Shown here: positions 45,070-57,724 of the stretch, in pieces
Layout: every line of letters starts with the position of its first letter
Position numbering within the stretch: position 1 is the stretch's first letter
DNA from: Polytrichum commune
Lineage: Eukaryota; Streptophyta; Polytrichopsida; Polytrichales; Polytrichaceae
NCBI GenBank assembly: GCA_950295325.1
Contig: OX485809.1
Location: 28,658,144 to 28,722,143 of the forward strand
Length of the DNA stretch: 64,000 nucleotides
Reading direction: 5' to 3'
Program-made: the position numbers and the translations under genes
Notes under the pieces: generated by a model
Databases searched by the model: none
The model's input: the letters and a program-made list of their open reading frames with translations, nothing else
What the model was told of the DNA's origin: nothing

Positions 45070-45740
45070 TGCCTTAATAAAAACACGTGAAGGTAGATTG
45101 CTTTTGCCATGAAGGTGGATTGCTTGTTTTTCTTGGACACGACACCATTGACGTATCTTCACCTTGGGGTTTCTTCTCCTTGCACTTCAACATCTCATGC
45201 ATCAAACGTGCCATCACATTCTTCATAGTCAATTTCTGCATCGACGTTATTTCCAAAGCGGTGATCAAGAATTTATGATAAGGCCGGTAAATTGTCGAGC
45301 AAAGTTATGACGATGTCTTCATCTTGCATGGGTACCTCCAAATACACGAGCTGATCCGCAAACACTTTGACGTTATTAATGTGGTCTAACAAGTCATTGC
45401 CTTCTTGCATTGTGCACGTGAAGAACTTGCAATGAACGAAGAGGATGTTAGACAAAGTCTTCGTCTCATGGATGTTGCAAAGGGTCTCCCACGCCTCCGC
45501 CAAGCCTTTGCAACTTTTGATGTGCGCAAGTTAATTGTTTGCCAAGTTGAGGCCAATGATGGACATGACCTTCTTTATGTGCCTTTGGTACTTCAACACT
45601 TTGGGATTCACATTAGAAGGTGGAGCCTTTTTGGATCAGTTCACAATGTCCTAAAGGTTCATGAAAGCCAAAACCATCTCTATTTTGAACTTTCAAAGGC
45701 TAATTTCTCTATGTCGAAGTTGTCCATAACTCTAACCTCT
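45070..45740 (-). pseudogene. Ty1/copia Gag region, decayed
   Basis: The minus strand reads (45740 downward) APPSNVNPKVLKYQRHIKKV, MSIIGLNLANN, a stop, AHIKSCKGLAEAWETLCNIH, ETKTLSNILFVHCKFFTCTM, QEGNDLLDHINNVKVFADQL, EVPMQDEDIVITLLDNLPAL, a stop, then MITALEITSMQKLTMKNVMA. It is the widespread plant copia Gag type (L-x-x-I-x-S-x-x-x-A-x-E-A-W-x-x-L; D-E-D-x-V-x-x-L-L-x-x-L-P). Several stops and a frameshift near 45700. The zinc-knuckle region that should follow is not clear. Confidence 0.82.
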
Positions 45741-47002
45741 TTGCACTTGAGATTTACCATCTTATGCTTAAATAAGTTCCCTCGCTATTCAAATGTCTAT
45801 TTGGAACTCAATGCATTCAAATGACACATTTTCAATTTCCGATGAACCTTTTTGTCTTCTAATTTTGTGTTTCCACTCCATTCCACTTAAATAAGTTCCA
45901 TTCAATTTCAACTCAAAAATGCTCTCATGGCATCAAAAGGGCTTTTGGTCAAATGATGTGAAATCATTCAAGTCAGATGTTATTCACCACCAATAAGAGC
46001 TTATGCTCTCAAATATGCCCTAGAATTATCAAATCACTCAACCTACATTTTCTTCACCTCAAATGAGTCCACTCCCACTCCAAAATGCCTAAAGACACTC
46101 TTTTCACTCGACTCAGATCTCTCATACCTCAAATGAATCCACTTGTTTTCAAATGTGTGTTAGGACTTTTTAATTACTTAAGTTAAATATTTTTTAATTT
46201 AAAAGAGTGCATTTTTCTTCTTCTCAAATACGGATTGCATTCTCCAATTATTCAAGTTATATGCTTAAAATCTCAAATCACATTCAATGCACGCACATAA
46301 GTTTTTCCACCCTCAAGACATTAAAAAAAATACTTCCTTTGTCGCAAGTCTTCCTAGTGCCCCTTAACTTATCTTGACTGCTTCGCAACTCAAGCAAGTG
46401 TCATGACCGCTAACTTGCACATTCCACACACGTGCATGATTAGCTCCCCATACCGTGGACCTCTAAGCTCATGACTTGGTAACCAACCCTCCTACACATG
46501 CACTTGGGACTCTCCCCTTAGTAGGTAGCCAATGATTAGATGTGGACTTCCATTCATGGAAATCCAATTTTGAATTGATCATTGCATTGCCAGAGCAACA
46601 TTACAACAACCCCAAGCATAGTTGCCAAGTATGCTTTGGGTGTGGTTGGTTGGCAACGCCACCTCACCCATATAAGCTTCTAGGACTTTGGGCAGGGCCT
46701 TTATTCCACCGTCAAGTATCCTTTTGTCTCTCTCCTAAGAGTTGAGGCTAAGTAAACATTTTTCCCTAGGCGTTGGGGCTTGGAGCCCCTAGCAGCTTTG
46801 AACCATCATAACTTCTTTGTATGATCTTTGATGTACTAAGGAACCACTCTATTGACATCTACTTGTTGCGTGGATGCCGATGAACTCTTCACGTGCCTCA
46901 TTCAGGCAAGTTTTGAGGAAGTTATGGTTGTTCTAACCTCAGTAGTCTCGGACACCACTTCCAAGGTGTTGTCTCTAGGCAACGCCCCACTCAAATTGCC
47001 AT
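45741..47002. other. Copia flank and spacer
   Basis: AT-rich DNA with CTCAAATGA-type repeated words (45930-46170). It should include the copia 5' leader, but no LTR end or tRNA-primer site was identified. No gene. Confidence 0.35.
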
Positions 47003-49830
47003 GATTAGGATTAATCACACTTAATTACATTCAATCACACTTACTTAGTTTAAATGCATATGAATACTTTGTATAAGTATAAGGTTCTAACTAGACTATA
47101 ATATTTAACATACTAAAAATAAAATAGTAAAATTTAGTTCCATTTTAAGAATGAAAAAGACCCTTTCAATGTCAAGTCACAAAAATAATAACCCCAATGC
47201 TAGTGAAGGTTTTGTAATGCTTTTTACTTCCAAGTTAAATACATGCTTTATTGACGGTTTCACTTTGATAATGAAATCTTAGTCAATTGCTTATTTACTC
47301 AATGGAAGTGATCATATATATTGGATTTTGGACCTTGAAGGTGAAGTGCACTCAATATGGGATTTGTAGATAAGTGGCCTTCAAGGATGCATGGGCAATG
47401 GTTTTTTCAAAGTTGGGTAGGCATGCAGAAGTTTTCGGTCGGGTCTAGAAAATCTGGAATTCTCTCTGGGCGGCTGCCCCTGCCCGAATCTACCTCCCCA
47501 TAAAAGTTTGTTGGGGGGGGGGAGTTTAACATCCCCCGTTATTCAAGGTAGAGGCAAAGTAATTTATAACATAGACACTATGAAGTTGAGAAGTTGTGCT
47601 AGAGAAATTTCCTATTGCTTTAAGAGTACTATGTATAGAAACTTACATAAGGTGAGAATAGTTGCATAAGTTGACGTAAGACATTTCATAATAGAAATTG
47701 ATTGTAGAATTGCAAAGCAAGTGAGTGAGAGTGGATACTCGAGAGCCTTGTACAAAATTGAGTTTCACACATGAGAGTGATTAACAATTGGAGTAGAAGT
47801 GAGAGTGAGATTTATTTGAATATACCAAGGCAATTTGTGAGAGAGAAAATACAAATCAAGAATGTTGGTTTAGAGAAGAGTTGCAATAGGAAGAGTGAGT
47901 GTCCAAAACAAGATTGCGTGGTAATTGAGCATATATATATATATATATTTCTAAATTGACTTGTTGCAAACAAGAGATATAATTACTCAACATGATTCAA
48001 ACATGATTTCCTTGTATATCTAAGTTATTCTTCTAACATTCTCTTTTTATAAGGATCATTTATCCTATCATATCTAAGTCACAAAAATAATTGATTGCCT
48101 ATGTATTGGAAGACTTAGGGATAATGAGAAATAACATGAATGGAAAGCAAATTATGATGTATTGTTTATTGGTATGATTATATTATATAATGAGATTGCT
48201 ACCCAACAAGTATTTATTGATTTCTAATATTCATATAAATATAATGGCTATGTTTAAAAGTACTCTATAACTATTATAATACAACTACGTGCTAACACTT
48301 TATGTCGGAAGTTATCTTTATGAAGAGAGGTTAAGGAAAATTGATAAATATGATAAGTTTTGAGAGAATGATTTAAAGATGCCTCCTCAAGAGTTGACAA
48401 GGAAGTTGAGAGTTAGTAGATGTATTGTCACACATGTGGAAGGGAGGTCTTTCCTACATGGCAAGAGAGTACCCAATAACAACTTGTTAGTTGTTAAAGT
48501 GATTGTTACCTGTATCATACCGAGAGGTGACTCTAATAATGGGAATCAACAATAAGAGGGTAGATAAAAAGCCAAAGAAGGGAGGATTAGTTTGAGAAGC
48601 TAAGGAGAGAAATGTGAAGGTTGATTATTGAAGGAAGGTCAATAAGAGTTTCTTGGCTACTTGGCTACTTGGCTTCATGTTATATACATAAGAGAGACTA
48701 CAAAAAATCATTGGTTGCTCGGTTACTCGGATACTTGAAGATAAGTTATTAGAAATAATTACTTGATCACTTGATTGGTTGGATACTTGAAGAAGAGTTA
48801 AAAGAATCATTTGGTCACTTGATTACTTGCATACTTGCAAAAGGGTTACTACAAAATATTACTTGGATACCTACAAAGGATTATCACAAAAGACTACTCG
48901 GGTACTCATTTATTTGGAAACTTGAAAAAAATTACTTGGAATGATTACTCGATACTCACAAGGGATTTTATAAAAGACTACCGAAGCTATTTGGAGGAAA
49001 AATTAACTAGTTACTTGAAAGATAAGAGCACTGACAGCTTGGAGGAAAATATAACCAACTACTCAAAGGAAAGAGATAACAAGCTAATTGGAGACAATTG
49101 TTGCACCTGAAGAGTTGCAACATACAAGGGTTTGCATGACAATGACCAACACTAAGTAGTAACATTTGAAGCAAACAAACAACTACAACACATAAAGAGC
49201 TCTGACACACGAAGGGAGTTCAATACAACTAAGTTAAAAGATTAAGAGTTACATTTGAGTTGGTAGGAATCATTTGACGAGATAATGCTAAGAGATGGAT
49301 CCATCTCAACAAAGAGCCTTTAAGTGAGATTGAAGGTTCCATCATGAAAACTACAAGGTAAAGAAACTTTTGAAAAAAAATCTACGTCGCCAAAAACACA
49401 AAAGAAGTCTTTGATAGAAGCTTGAAAGAAACGATAAGCGATTGACAAGGAATACAAGTAATTAATCATCTTTATTTAGAAAATGCTCTTAGTCACTACA
49501 ATACAATTAACCTTAGAAACAATTAGAGGTAGTTGAGCTCTATAATTGATTTTTTTATGGTTTGGGGTTTGGCAACAACTTCAAACTTCTTACTGAATTG
49601 GACATTCTCTTCATCAGTCTCAACTGAAGGCCTTCAATCCAAGTTACTTTTGGGTTGAGAACAATGTGTTGTCATTAAGAAATCACTTCAACTTTGATGG
49701 CAAGTCCAACTTTCTCGGTGTGTAAGAGACTCTAGGGCAACACATTTAATTTTTTTTAAAGCCCCAAATCTTTCATCGATTTCTGCATATTATTTGCATT
49801 TGAATATTTACATTGAAATACTAGACTCAA
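47003..49830 (+). repeat. Long direct repeat, right copy, interrupted
   Basis: The first part (47003-47418) matches 42360-42790; the continuation matches again only at about 49590-49830 (TCTCAACTGAAGGCCTTCAA). The ~2 kb between is absent from the left copy and starts close to a poly-G run (47513-47522). It includes a (TA)n run near 47933-47948 and a degenerate array of TTACTTGG/TACTTGGAAA words at 48640-49010 that creates the ORF at 48835-49110. No ends of an inserted element were resolved. Confidence 0.4.
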
Positions 49831-52800
49831 ATGCATTGTATTATGTGGGGTTATGCATATGTGCAACATTTGATTCAGATTTCTCGGCGATGCTTTCATA
49901 GTGTTAATGAATATGTAAATTGTTTTTGAAATCTTTGTTTGATTTCAAAGCATGTGTTGTGCATAGGTTTTGTTACATATGAGATAACATCTTAACATCT
50001 ATGTTATAAAAAGTTGAAACAAAGGATCACTATGGGACCTTAAAATCCTAAAGCCCTTGTGAATGATTTGTAATGTGATCTTATATACTCACATAATTAT
50101 GTGCAAAGTTATACCCATACAATTTTATACATAGATTGTATTGTGTTCAATGTCTCTTTTATTTGTTAGCATATTAGTTGTGTATGCAAAATTTTGATTG
50201 CAAAATTTCCCATTTTGGTGTTCATTGCTGAATTGAGTTTTGGATCTTGTCATTTGTCAAACTTCTCATCATTCAAATGAACATAGGGTGCAAATAATTA
50301 GTTCTCATTAGGTTTGATAGGCAATGGTAGGGTAGTCTCAAAAACATAAATTTAGAGGTTTTGGTTAAAATAGAACTACCTTAAACCCACAATAATACAA
50401 ATAGGTCCCATGTAATTAGGGGCTGAATGCATATGATCAACAAGCAAAGCATATAGAGCATCCCATGAGGGTCTACTACTGGGGGCTACGGGGGCCCTAG
50501 GTGTAGGGGTGAGGGTCATAGGGGATAGGGTAGGGTCCTAGGCTAGAATATGACAATGACATATAGTGTTGGCTTTAAGTTATGTGTTGGTTTTTGGTAT
50601 GTTTACCTTACAACATCATTCAATGTATATAGTGTGACTTGCTATCTAAAGATAATGAGGTACATGGTATTTTAAAGTTGTTTTTCCTTTTTCTTTGTAT
50701 TTCTCCTTTTCAATAGAGCTCAAATAGGTAGTATGCACATTATGTAACATACGAAAGCTAACCATATATGAATCATATTATACATAAGCTTACAGCCTTG
50801 TAGTATCATTTCATATATGAAGTCACTATATAAGACAAACAATGTAGTTCAAATTTCAAACATAATAAATACTAAGTGTTATGATCACATCGTTGTAGTT
50901 TTTGATTGGGTGACCTTTATTTGGGGAACTCTTGAATATAGGTCACAAGTCTCCAAGTGATTGATTGCTTTGAAACTAAAAGTATGAAAAAATATGTTGG
51001 AGTAGCTCGTAGCAATGGCCACCCAACCAAAAAAGGAATACAATTTAAAATCACTACGTACAAGGATCACGGGTCATTGCCACTTGAGGTGGAAATCAGG
51101 TATCCAAAATCTAATGATATAATGGATTTGGTTACTTGAAATCTACCTCGTATTGACAAAGACTACAGTAGTGACAATGATCTCTGATGCTTGTAGTAAC
51201 ATCAATTTATTGGATTTCATTGGCTGTGTTGATGAGATTCTTTCACTGTAGATTTTGACAAGATCTGTATGATGCATGTCACGCATCTAGGAGCTATCAA
51301 AAAGATAATATTTTGTGTCGTTTTTTTTTATTTTTTTTTATTTTTGGTGTGTGTGTGTGTGACAGATTTTGTGTCGAGTTGGGCAGTGAGATTTGTGCAA
51401 GAAGCTCCTTCCACTTTCAGGTAAGAGTTGACCCCTCCTTCGATACTCTTTCCAGTAACTTCCAAATCGAGGATGTTTCTAGCTCCATCTGATTATTCAC
51501 TGTTCACTTGAATTCTTTACGTTAACAAGTATTAAATGATTAGTATGCCCTTGTATCTGAATAAGCATCTTAATAATCAGTGTGAGAAGACTTCCCTATA
51601 TAAGTTGCTAAATTCTACTGTCTCGCCGACCCGATTTCCACACTTTCCCGTATGGCAGTAGCTAGCTGCCTCGGAGAGGCCGTCGAGGCTTCTTATCTAG
51701 ATGTAGGGAAATGTGTAGATACTCGTCGTAATTAGGGAAGGGAAAAATTTATAAAAATAGATAAAACCCTGATTGATTAGGGTTACTCATGGGATGGATT
51801 AGGCATGGAGGCCAAATGGGCTGGGTGTGGAGATGTGAAAACATTGCCTATACCAGCTGAATGTGGGATTATATATGAAGGCCAAATGTGTGTGGCGACA
51901 TATAGGTTGGCCCAGCAAATATTAAAGTCGGTTCGATCGAGGGGGAAGTGACTCTTTTCGCGTGTGGGTTCCAGGCTGGAAGAGCCACTTTGACTTGGGT
52001 CAAGTCATGAAAACTTTCTATGGTGCCCCTTTGATTCTTCAGCCAATCATGCAGCAGCTAGCTGCGCGACACTCTCACGAGTTCACATTGGACCGGGTGC
52101 CAAATAACCAACCCCTCCTTTTGTCTCGCAATAAAAAAAAACAAAGAAAACCGACCATCATGAGGCCCTGCTCATTTGGCCACCAAAACGATTCCGATTC
52201 CTGCAGCTCGTTCCCAGATGACAATCAGGTACGCCCAAGATGCGCCACCCGGGGCGTAATGACAACCGAATAAATAGCACAGTGAAGTGCAAGCGTTACT
52301 CACTCGCGGGAGGATCACCAGGAGTAGTTCCACTTTCATTCGTCGCTGTACAATTTGAACATTCGAGACGATCGAATCACCCTCCTCTTGATGCGGCTGG
52401 GACTTGCCTCGCTGCAACTAGCTCAGCTTTAGATCGCAGAGGTGTGCGAGCGATTTGTGGGAATACATTTATGAATATGCTTTCGTTTCATTGAATCTAC
52501 TCTCGGAACGTGGACAGGAAAAATTTGATATGATACGGTTTGAATGACTCCTTCAGAATTCGAGTACCGTCGAGTGAGAGCCCCTGCAGCAGGAGGATTC
52601 AATATTGTTCACCCTGCCAGTGCTATATATCTCCAACTCACATTCAAGCCAGTGGAATCATACGGCATTATGGCATCAACTTGAGTCTGGCTGGTGACCG
52701 AAATCCTGTTCAAGCTTGTCATGATCTTCTGGTCACACAAATCGATAGTAGCTCAATGAGGCAGGGATTCCACTACTCCAGTAATTGGTGAGTGAAGGAA

Positions 52801-53480
52801 GGAAGAAGGGAAGGGAAGGGGGGGGGGGGGGGGGGAGGGGGACTATTTCGAGTATGCAACAAATGCATAAAACCGTGGATTGAGTCTCCCTGTTGTCAAT
52901 GAGAATGTGAGCATCTCGAGGGCCCTGTTAGTGGGAACATCGTGTCCTGCAAAACGTTAGAGAATTCAGGGGACAAAAAAACCACACAATCCACCCACCT
53001 ACGTCTGCTACGAGCCTGGTGCAGGCAGCTATCAGACTAGGTTAGGTTTGCTTACTTTCAAGGAGCTCGATGGTTGCTCCCCTAACCAACAACCACCCCT
53101 GGTCCCACCCCATTGTAACCTAATAACCTCGCCTTGCTGACTCCGCCATTCAAGCCCTTCATATATATATATATTATTATTATTATTATTACATATGTTG
53201 CTCAGGTATGTGGGCCGCATGGGGTCACGCTTCCTTAATTGGACGCCTGTATTTGAGTCATCATTAGGTGTATGTGCCAACTACTATTGTGGGCACTTCC
53301 ACCTTCGTGGCCCTACCACTGCACCGTTTGTGGTGTTTAGTGTCACGGTGCCTAACTGCCCATGCGGCACTATTTGTTACCACAAGTAACTTCTTGCCAC
53401 GCTTGCTTGCCGCAAATGCAGTATTCCTGCAGATCCTGGTTCTTCACCTTCACAGTTTTGGCAGTTTTCATGGTCACACT
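49831..53480. other. Spacer without a recognisable gene
   Basis: Includes a G-rich patch at 50465-50540, a (GT)n run at 51347-51361, a GC-richer stretch at 51640-52800 with unassigned frames (51962-52273 and others), an 18-G run at 52818-52835, TA then ATT microsatellites at 53160-53191, and a broken family-F end at 53318-53395 (GCACCGTTTGTGGTGTTTAG). No convincing gene. Confidence 0.4.
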
Positions 53481-53706
53481 CTATGGTCGGGGAGAACCAG
53501 CAGTTAGTTACAAATGAACCGGTTGAGTTTGAGAAATAACCGGTTGAAGTTCAAGATTGCAGGAAAATTACCGATCATTTTAGAGGAATCTATAGAATAC
53601 ACCCCAATGTCGTAAAAGAAAACCGAAGGGTGTCAACATGTAACTGGTTGGACTTGCAAACACTAGGATCTCAACCGATTATGCCCAAAAATCTCCCCTA
53701 TCACTG
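53481..53706 (+). mobile_element. 226-bp hAT MITE, copy G, 8-9-bp TSD
   Basis: Starts CTATGGTCGGGGAGAACCAG and ends CTCCCCTATCACTG. Flanks share GGTCACACT, so an 8-bp duplication can be placed in two ways. The sequence follows copies B-E closely (GAACCGGTTGAGTTTGAGAA, then TAACCGGTTGAAGTTCAAG), although 45 kb away. Confidence 0.88.
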
Positions 53707-53837
53707 GGTCACACTACAGTGTGTTCCAAGACTCCTTACCCCTGGTGAAATTGGGATGCATGATATATACAAGCCCCACACGAGCTTATGGAGTTTTGTG
53801 AGGCCCTCAATGAGGTCACATGAAGCTGTAACTTATG

Positions 53838-54324
53838 CACTACACCGTTGATGGTATTCAGTGTCACATGCACTATTTGCGAAGGGCCTAAACTAGATGC
53901 CTAGAGGTCTCAAAGTGTCACGCCTGCTAATTGCCTATATGATTCCATTCGTCAACATAAGTAAACTTCTTTAAGTGGGAAAAACATATACATTATGACA
54001 TTCAGAGTAGCACATTGGGATACATTAGATGATAGCCTTGCGTTTTAGTATGCAAGGGGAAGATTATTTTGAGTGTACTAATGGCAAGTGTCATTTGTGT
54101 ACATTTTTGTCAACTCGTAGACCATTGCGTAACATAGGCACGCACCTCGTAACACTATTGAACATACTCATGCCAAAATATTAGCAAGCACACTTGAACG
54201 CCAAGTGTCATGAGTTGACACTTATGATGAAAGTTGGTAATCGTCAATGTAACCTAGCATATCCCCCAAAATATGGTAAGTGACACTATTACACATGTGA
54301 CACTAAATACCATAATCGGTGTAG
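53838..54324 (-). mobile_element. Family F, short copy with terminal inverted repeats
   Basis: Left CTACACCGTTGATGGTATTC and reverse complement of the right CTACACCGATTATGGTATTT continue inward as AGTGTCACATG on both sides. Interior blocks match the copies at 25174 and 63260 in reverse. 485 bp. No convincing target duplication. Confidence 0.65.
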
Positions 54325-55126
54325 ACGTGTTCTTGAGTATTTGTCCTCTTTGATCGATTCTTGGCATGAATACATTCACGATTGGAAGGTTATGTGGTTC
54401 CATGTTGAAGTCAAAATCTGGTAGATGTCATGGTAGAAGGATTGCATCAATTTAGGTGGTTATTGGAGGAGCAAACTCAACATGTGAATTGTTCTCAAGC
54501 TTTCATGGATTCATCTTTCAACTATTTTTGAATAATCGTCAGAGAGCTCCATGCGAGAAGAGGTGGGGAGAGGTACACGCACATTGAGGTAGATATGCCT
54601 CTACTCTTTGCTTCCAGTGGGTTGGTGTCAACCAATGAACGGGGAGTACCGAACTTTAGTTACGAGCTAGCCAAATTTTTTTGGAGATTTCTGAATGAGT
54701 TCGCAATGATTCGGACGAGGTACCGACTTAAAATTGTTAAGGTTGGAAATTGACCAGTTCAAATGAGAAAAGATCGGCAATATAGCCGGTTGAGGCATCA
54801 TATTTTAGGATATTTACCGAGCCAATTTTTAAATTTTAGGCAAGTAGCCGAAGGGACTAGGGATAGGGCGGAAATTTCTACTAGGGTAATACTAGAGTCA
54901 TGACTCATAAGGTCAAGAACCATGTAGGCTAATTAATTTAGGGTTGGTTCCATTCACTGGGCTGATTAGGGTTTTGAGGCTCTAAGCACCCAAGGACCCT
55001 CTCTCATGAGTAGAAGGAGTTTGAGTCCCTTGTGCAAAGTATCTCACTCCTCTCACTCCTCTACAGGGATTTCTCTCTGTGCTCTTTCGCTTCTGCTCTT
55101 CCACTTCTGTTTGTTTCTGCATCCAC

Positions 55127-55393
55127 CTGTGGCGATCCACGTGTGATCTAGTTGGAGACATCTATTTCGGAGGTCCAGTTCGGTGTGGCGATCCACCTGC
55201 GATCCAGTTGGTGACATCTATTTCAGAGGTCCATGGTGAAGGTCCATTTCGGAGGTCCAGTTCGGTGCGGCAATCCACTGCGATCCAGTTGGAGATATCT
55301 GTTTCGGAGGTCTAAGGTGAAGGTCCAATTCGGAGGTCTAGTTCGGTGCGGCGATCCACTGTGATCCACTCGGAGACATTTGTTTCGGAGGTC
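55127..55393 (+). repeat. ~81-bp tandem repeat, 3-4 partial units
   Basis: Units contain GCGATCCACTGCGATCCAGT, TGGAGACATCTATTTCGGAG and GGTCCAGTTCGGTGCGGC. Two units are ~81 bp; the first is shortened and the last is cut off at 55393. The array lies just before the transposase frame. Confidence 0.85.
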
Positions 55394-55421
55394 GTGAATC
55401 TCTTGAAATCATGGTTTTGAA

Positions 55422-56135
55422 ATGGACCGGTCTAGACTAGGAGATGACCTTGAGGAAGCACTTAAATTCCAACGTGCATTTGTAGAGGTTGTTTGTGCAG
55501 GCTTGGATGCTAGATTTATAAACAATGATCTTATTTAATGTTGAAAAATCTTAAATCCTACTAATATGCCTTCAAGGCAAATAGGCCTCCAAAATTAGGG
55601 GGTGATTGAATTAGAAAAATTACTAGCACACTATGGACATGATCGCTACCAAGAAGGTTCAAAATTTCCCTCCTTCGTTGATGTGATGGCTTGTAAGCGT
55701 AAATTTCTAGCTTTCAAACTGCAAGCCACCACTGAATGGGGAGATAAGATTTGTAGAGATTTATGGGGCATGATTACATGGAATCATTCTTTGCAAGACC
55801 GATATCCTAATTTGCTTGTCCTTGCTGATTTGGCTAGAGTACAATGTGTATCAACATCCACTTGTGAAAGGACGTTTAGTGTCTAAAATTTAATAAAAAC
55901 ACGAGTGAGAAACATACTCGAAAATAAAAATTTGGAAGCTATGCTTAGAAGTGCTTTAAAGTGACCAGATGAAAACTTTGATAATATTATTGAAGAGGCA
56001 ATTCCTTTGTGGAAAACTAAAACCAAATACCGGTTTTTATATGCTAATCCTTTACGTTATGTGTCTTCTGCAAGTAATGCATCTTGTTTAGTAAGTTCAT
56101 CTATGTTTTCTAATTTTGAGGATATGGATGTTTAA
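55422..56135 (+). pseudogene. hAT transposase C-terminal half with five in-frame stops
   Basis: One frame runs from ATGGACCGG to TAA 56133-56135: DDLEEALKFQRAFVEVVCAG, LDARFINNDLI, stop, ILNPTNMPSRQIGL, stop, VIELEKLLAHYGHDRYQ, DICRDLWG-like text, ARVQCVSTSTCERTFSV, stop, NLIKTRVRNILENKNLEAML, stop, PDENFDNIIEEAIPLWK, KYRFLYANP. It has the hAT middle region and dimerisation domain. Stops lie at 55536, 55542, 55596, 55884 and 55962, with no frameshift. The upstream catalytic region is missing, so it was probably deleted earlier. Confidence 0.85.
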
Positions 56136-56678
56136 AAGTTGTATGTATTGTTGTACTAACTAGCCTCTAAATAATGTATGAACCATTTTTGGATTTATAT
56201 ATATTTTTAAAGGCTAAATCTTTGGCCCCAAGTTGGTGGGGGTTTGGCAAGGTTCAAATCCTTCCAAGGATACTTGGATTTTCTATCAACACAAATTCAC
56301 CCCTTTAAAAGCATAAGACCAATTTTTTTTACAACATTTAAAAAAACAAATCTGACATACAATACAAATCTTCGGAAACATATCGAAATGAAATTCAGAA
56401 AGTCGAAAAATTACCGAATGGTAAAGTTAAATATCGGTTTTTAACCGAAAAAAAATTGGATTTAGGTAGCTTCCGAGCAAAAAAATAAAAATCCGAATGT
56501 CTTTATAAAAGACCGGAAATGTACCGATTTTTGTTTAAAACTCCCCGGACTGTGGTATCAACCTCAATGCCAAATCAAAATATGTTGAAATGGGAGCTTA
56601 TAAAAGAGATCTGTTGAAAACTGAAAGGGAGTACATAGAGGATGAAGGGAAAAGAACGACAAACATTAGACAAACTAA

Positions 56679-57234
56679 TGGGTTGTTTACACCATGGACC
56701 ACGACGTCATCCCAAGGCCCTGTAAAATATGTGATTGGCTCTTGACCTCATCCCAGGGTCACTTCGGTTTACATTAAAGAAAAAAAGTCAGAGTGATCAT
56801 TGAGTTTGAGCTCCCCAAAAGACATACTTTAAGGCCTACATTATCTACTGACATGGTCCAATGGGTTTTGCGGTGGGAGAGGCAAAAATGTGCTCTAGTA
56901 GAAAGAGACAAGGGCTTATGGTAGAGAAATATTGTTATAATAAAATTTTAATGAATTTTTTGAGGAAGAGAAGATATCGACAAGACAAGACAAAACAAGA
57001 TAAGACAAGAGAATGGTCAAACTTGATTTTTTTCAAAACTGCTTTTTGGGGGCATATATTAAAAAAATCAGCACATTCACTTTTTGGTTCATGGTCATTC
57101 CTCTTGGTCCACATTTGATTTTACACCTAGTGAAGGGTCCAAAGGCTTTGTAAATTGATTTTTTAAGAAATCGGACCATGGGAAAAGGCCATCCTCCATG
57201 GTCCAATTCCATGGTATATTGTGTAAACCGGCCC
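56679..57234. mobile_element. 556-bp Tourist-like MITE, TAA TSD
   Basis: TAA at 56676-56678 and 57235-57237. Left TGGGTTGTTTACACCATGGA against the reverse complement of the right GGGCCGGTTTACACAATATA; both go on to a CCATGGTCC/GGACCATGG block. A truncated relative is at 6872. Confidence 0.7.
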
Positions 57235-57724
57235 TAAGATAAGCATACAATAGACGACATTGAATTTAAATGAGATGACAAGGCAAGGAATTAATGTTAT
57301 TCACCTGTTACACGAGGCAACAAGAGTGCTTGAACCATGTGCAAATATATTTTGTACAACTTAGCTGGCTAGCAAGTGAACATTTTATTTGAGGAGTGCA
57401 CATATTCTTAATAACATCTATAGTTCATTGATAAGGCAAATCCATTAACAATGGTTAGCCTATGCCTTTTGTTACGTCCTTTTTGTACACTTGTGTGTTA
57501 CGCTGTCCAAAAACTTCAATAACTATTTCATGCAAATGTCTTGTTCTTCTCCACTCATAGTTTAACTATTCATTTTGCTATGTGCTTTGATGCTTTTTTT
57601 TTTTCTTTTTTTTCTTTTTTTTTCTTTTTTTCCCATTAGAAAATGCTTAGAGATGAAAACTTCGTTGCAACATATTATTGGAGATGTGTGCAAGCACAAG
57701 AAATTGGATAGTTCTTGATTCCCG

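Larger units (their letters stand above)
54633..56554 (+). mobile_element. 1.9-kb decayed hAT element, 8-bp TSD (7/8)
   Basis: GTGTCAAC (54625-54632) and GTATCAAC (56555-56562) flank it. Starts CAATGAACGGGGAGTACCGA; the reverse complement of the end is CAGTCCGGGGAGTTTT, as in the element at 39134 (its end there: …CTCCCCGGACTCTG). It holds a larger part of the transposase than its sister, plus a tandem repeat array at 55127-55393. Confidence 0.85.

Noticed and set aside
48835-49110. 91-codon ORF with Tyr/Leu/Lys-rich text
   Set aside because: Arises from degenerate TTACTTGG tandem words; no domain.
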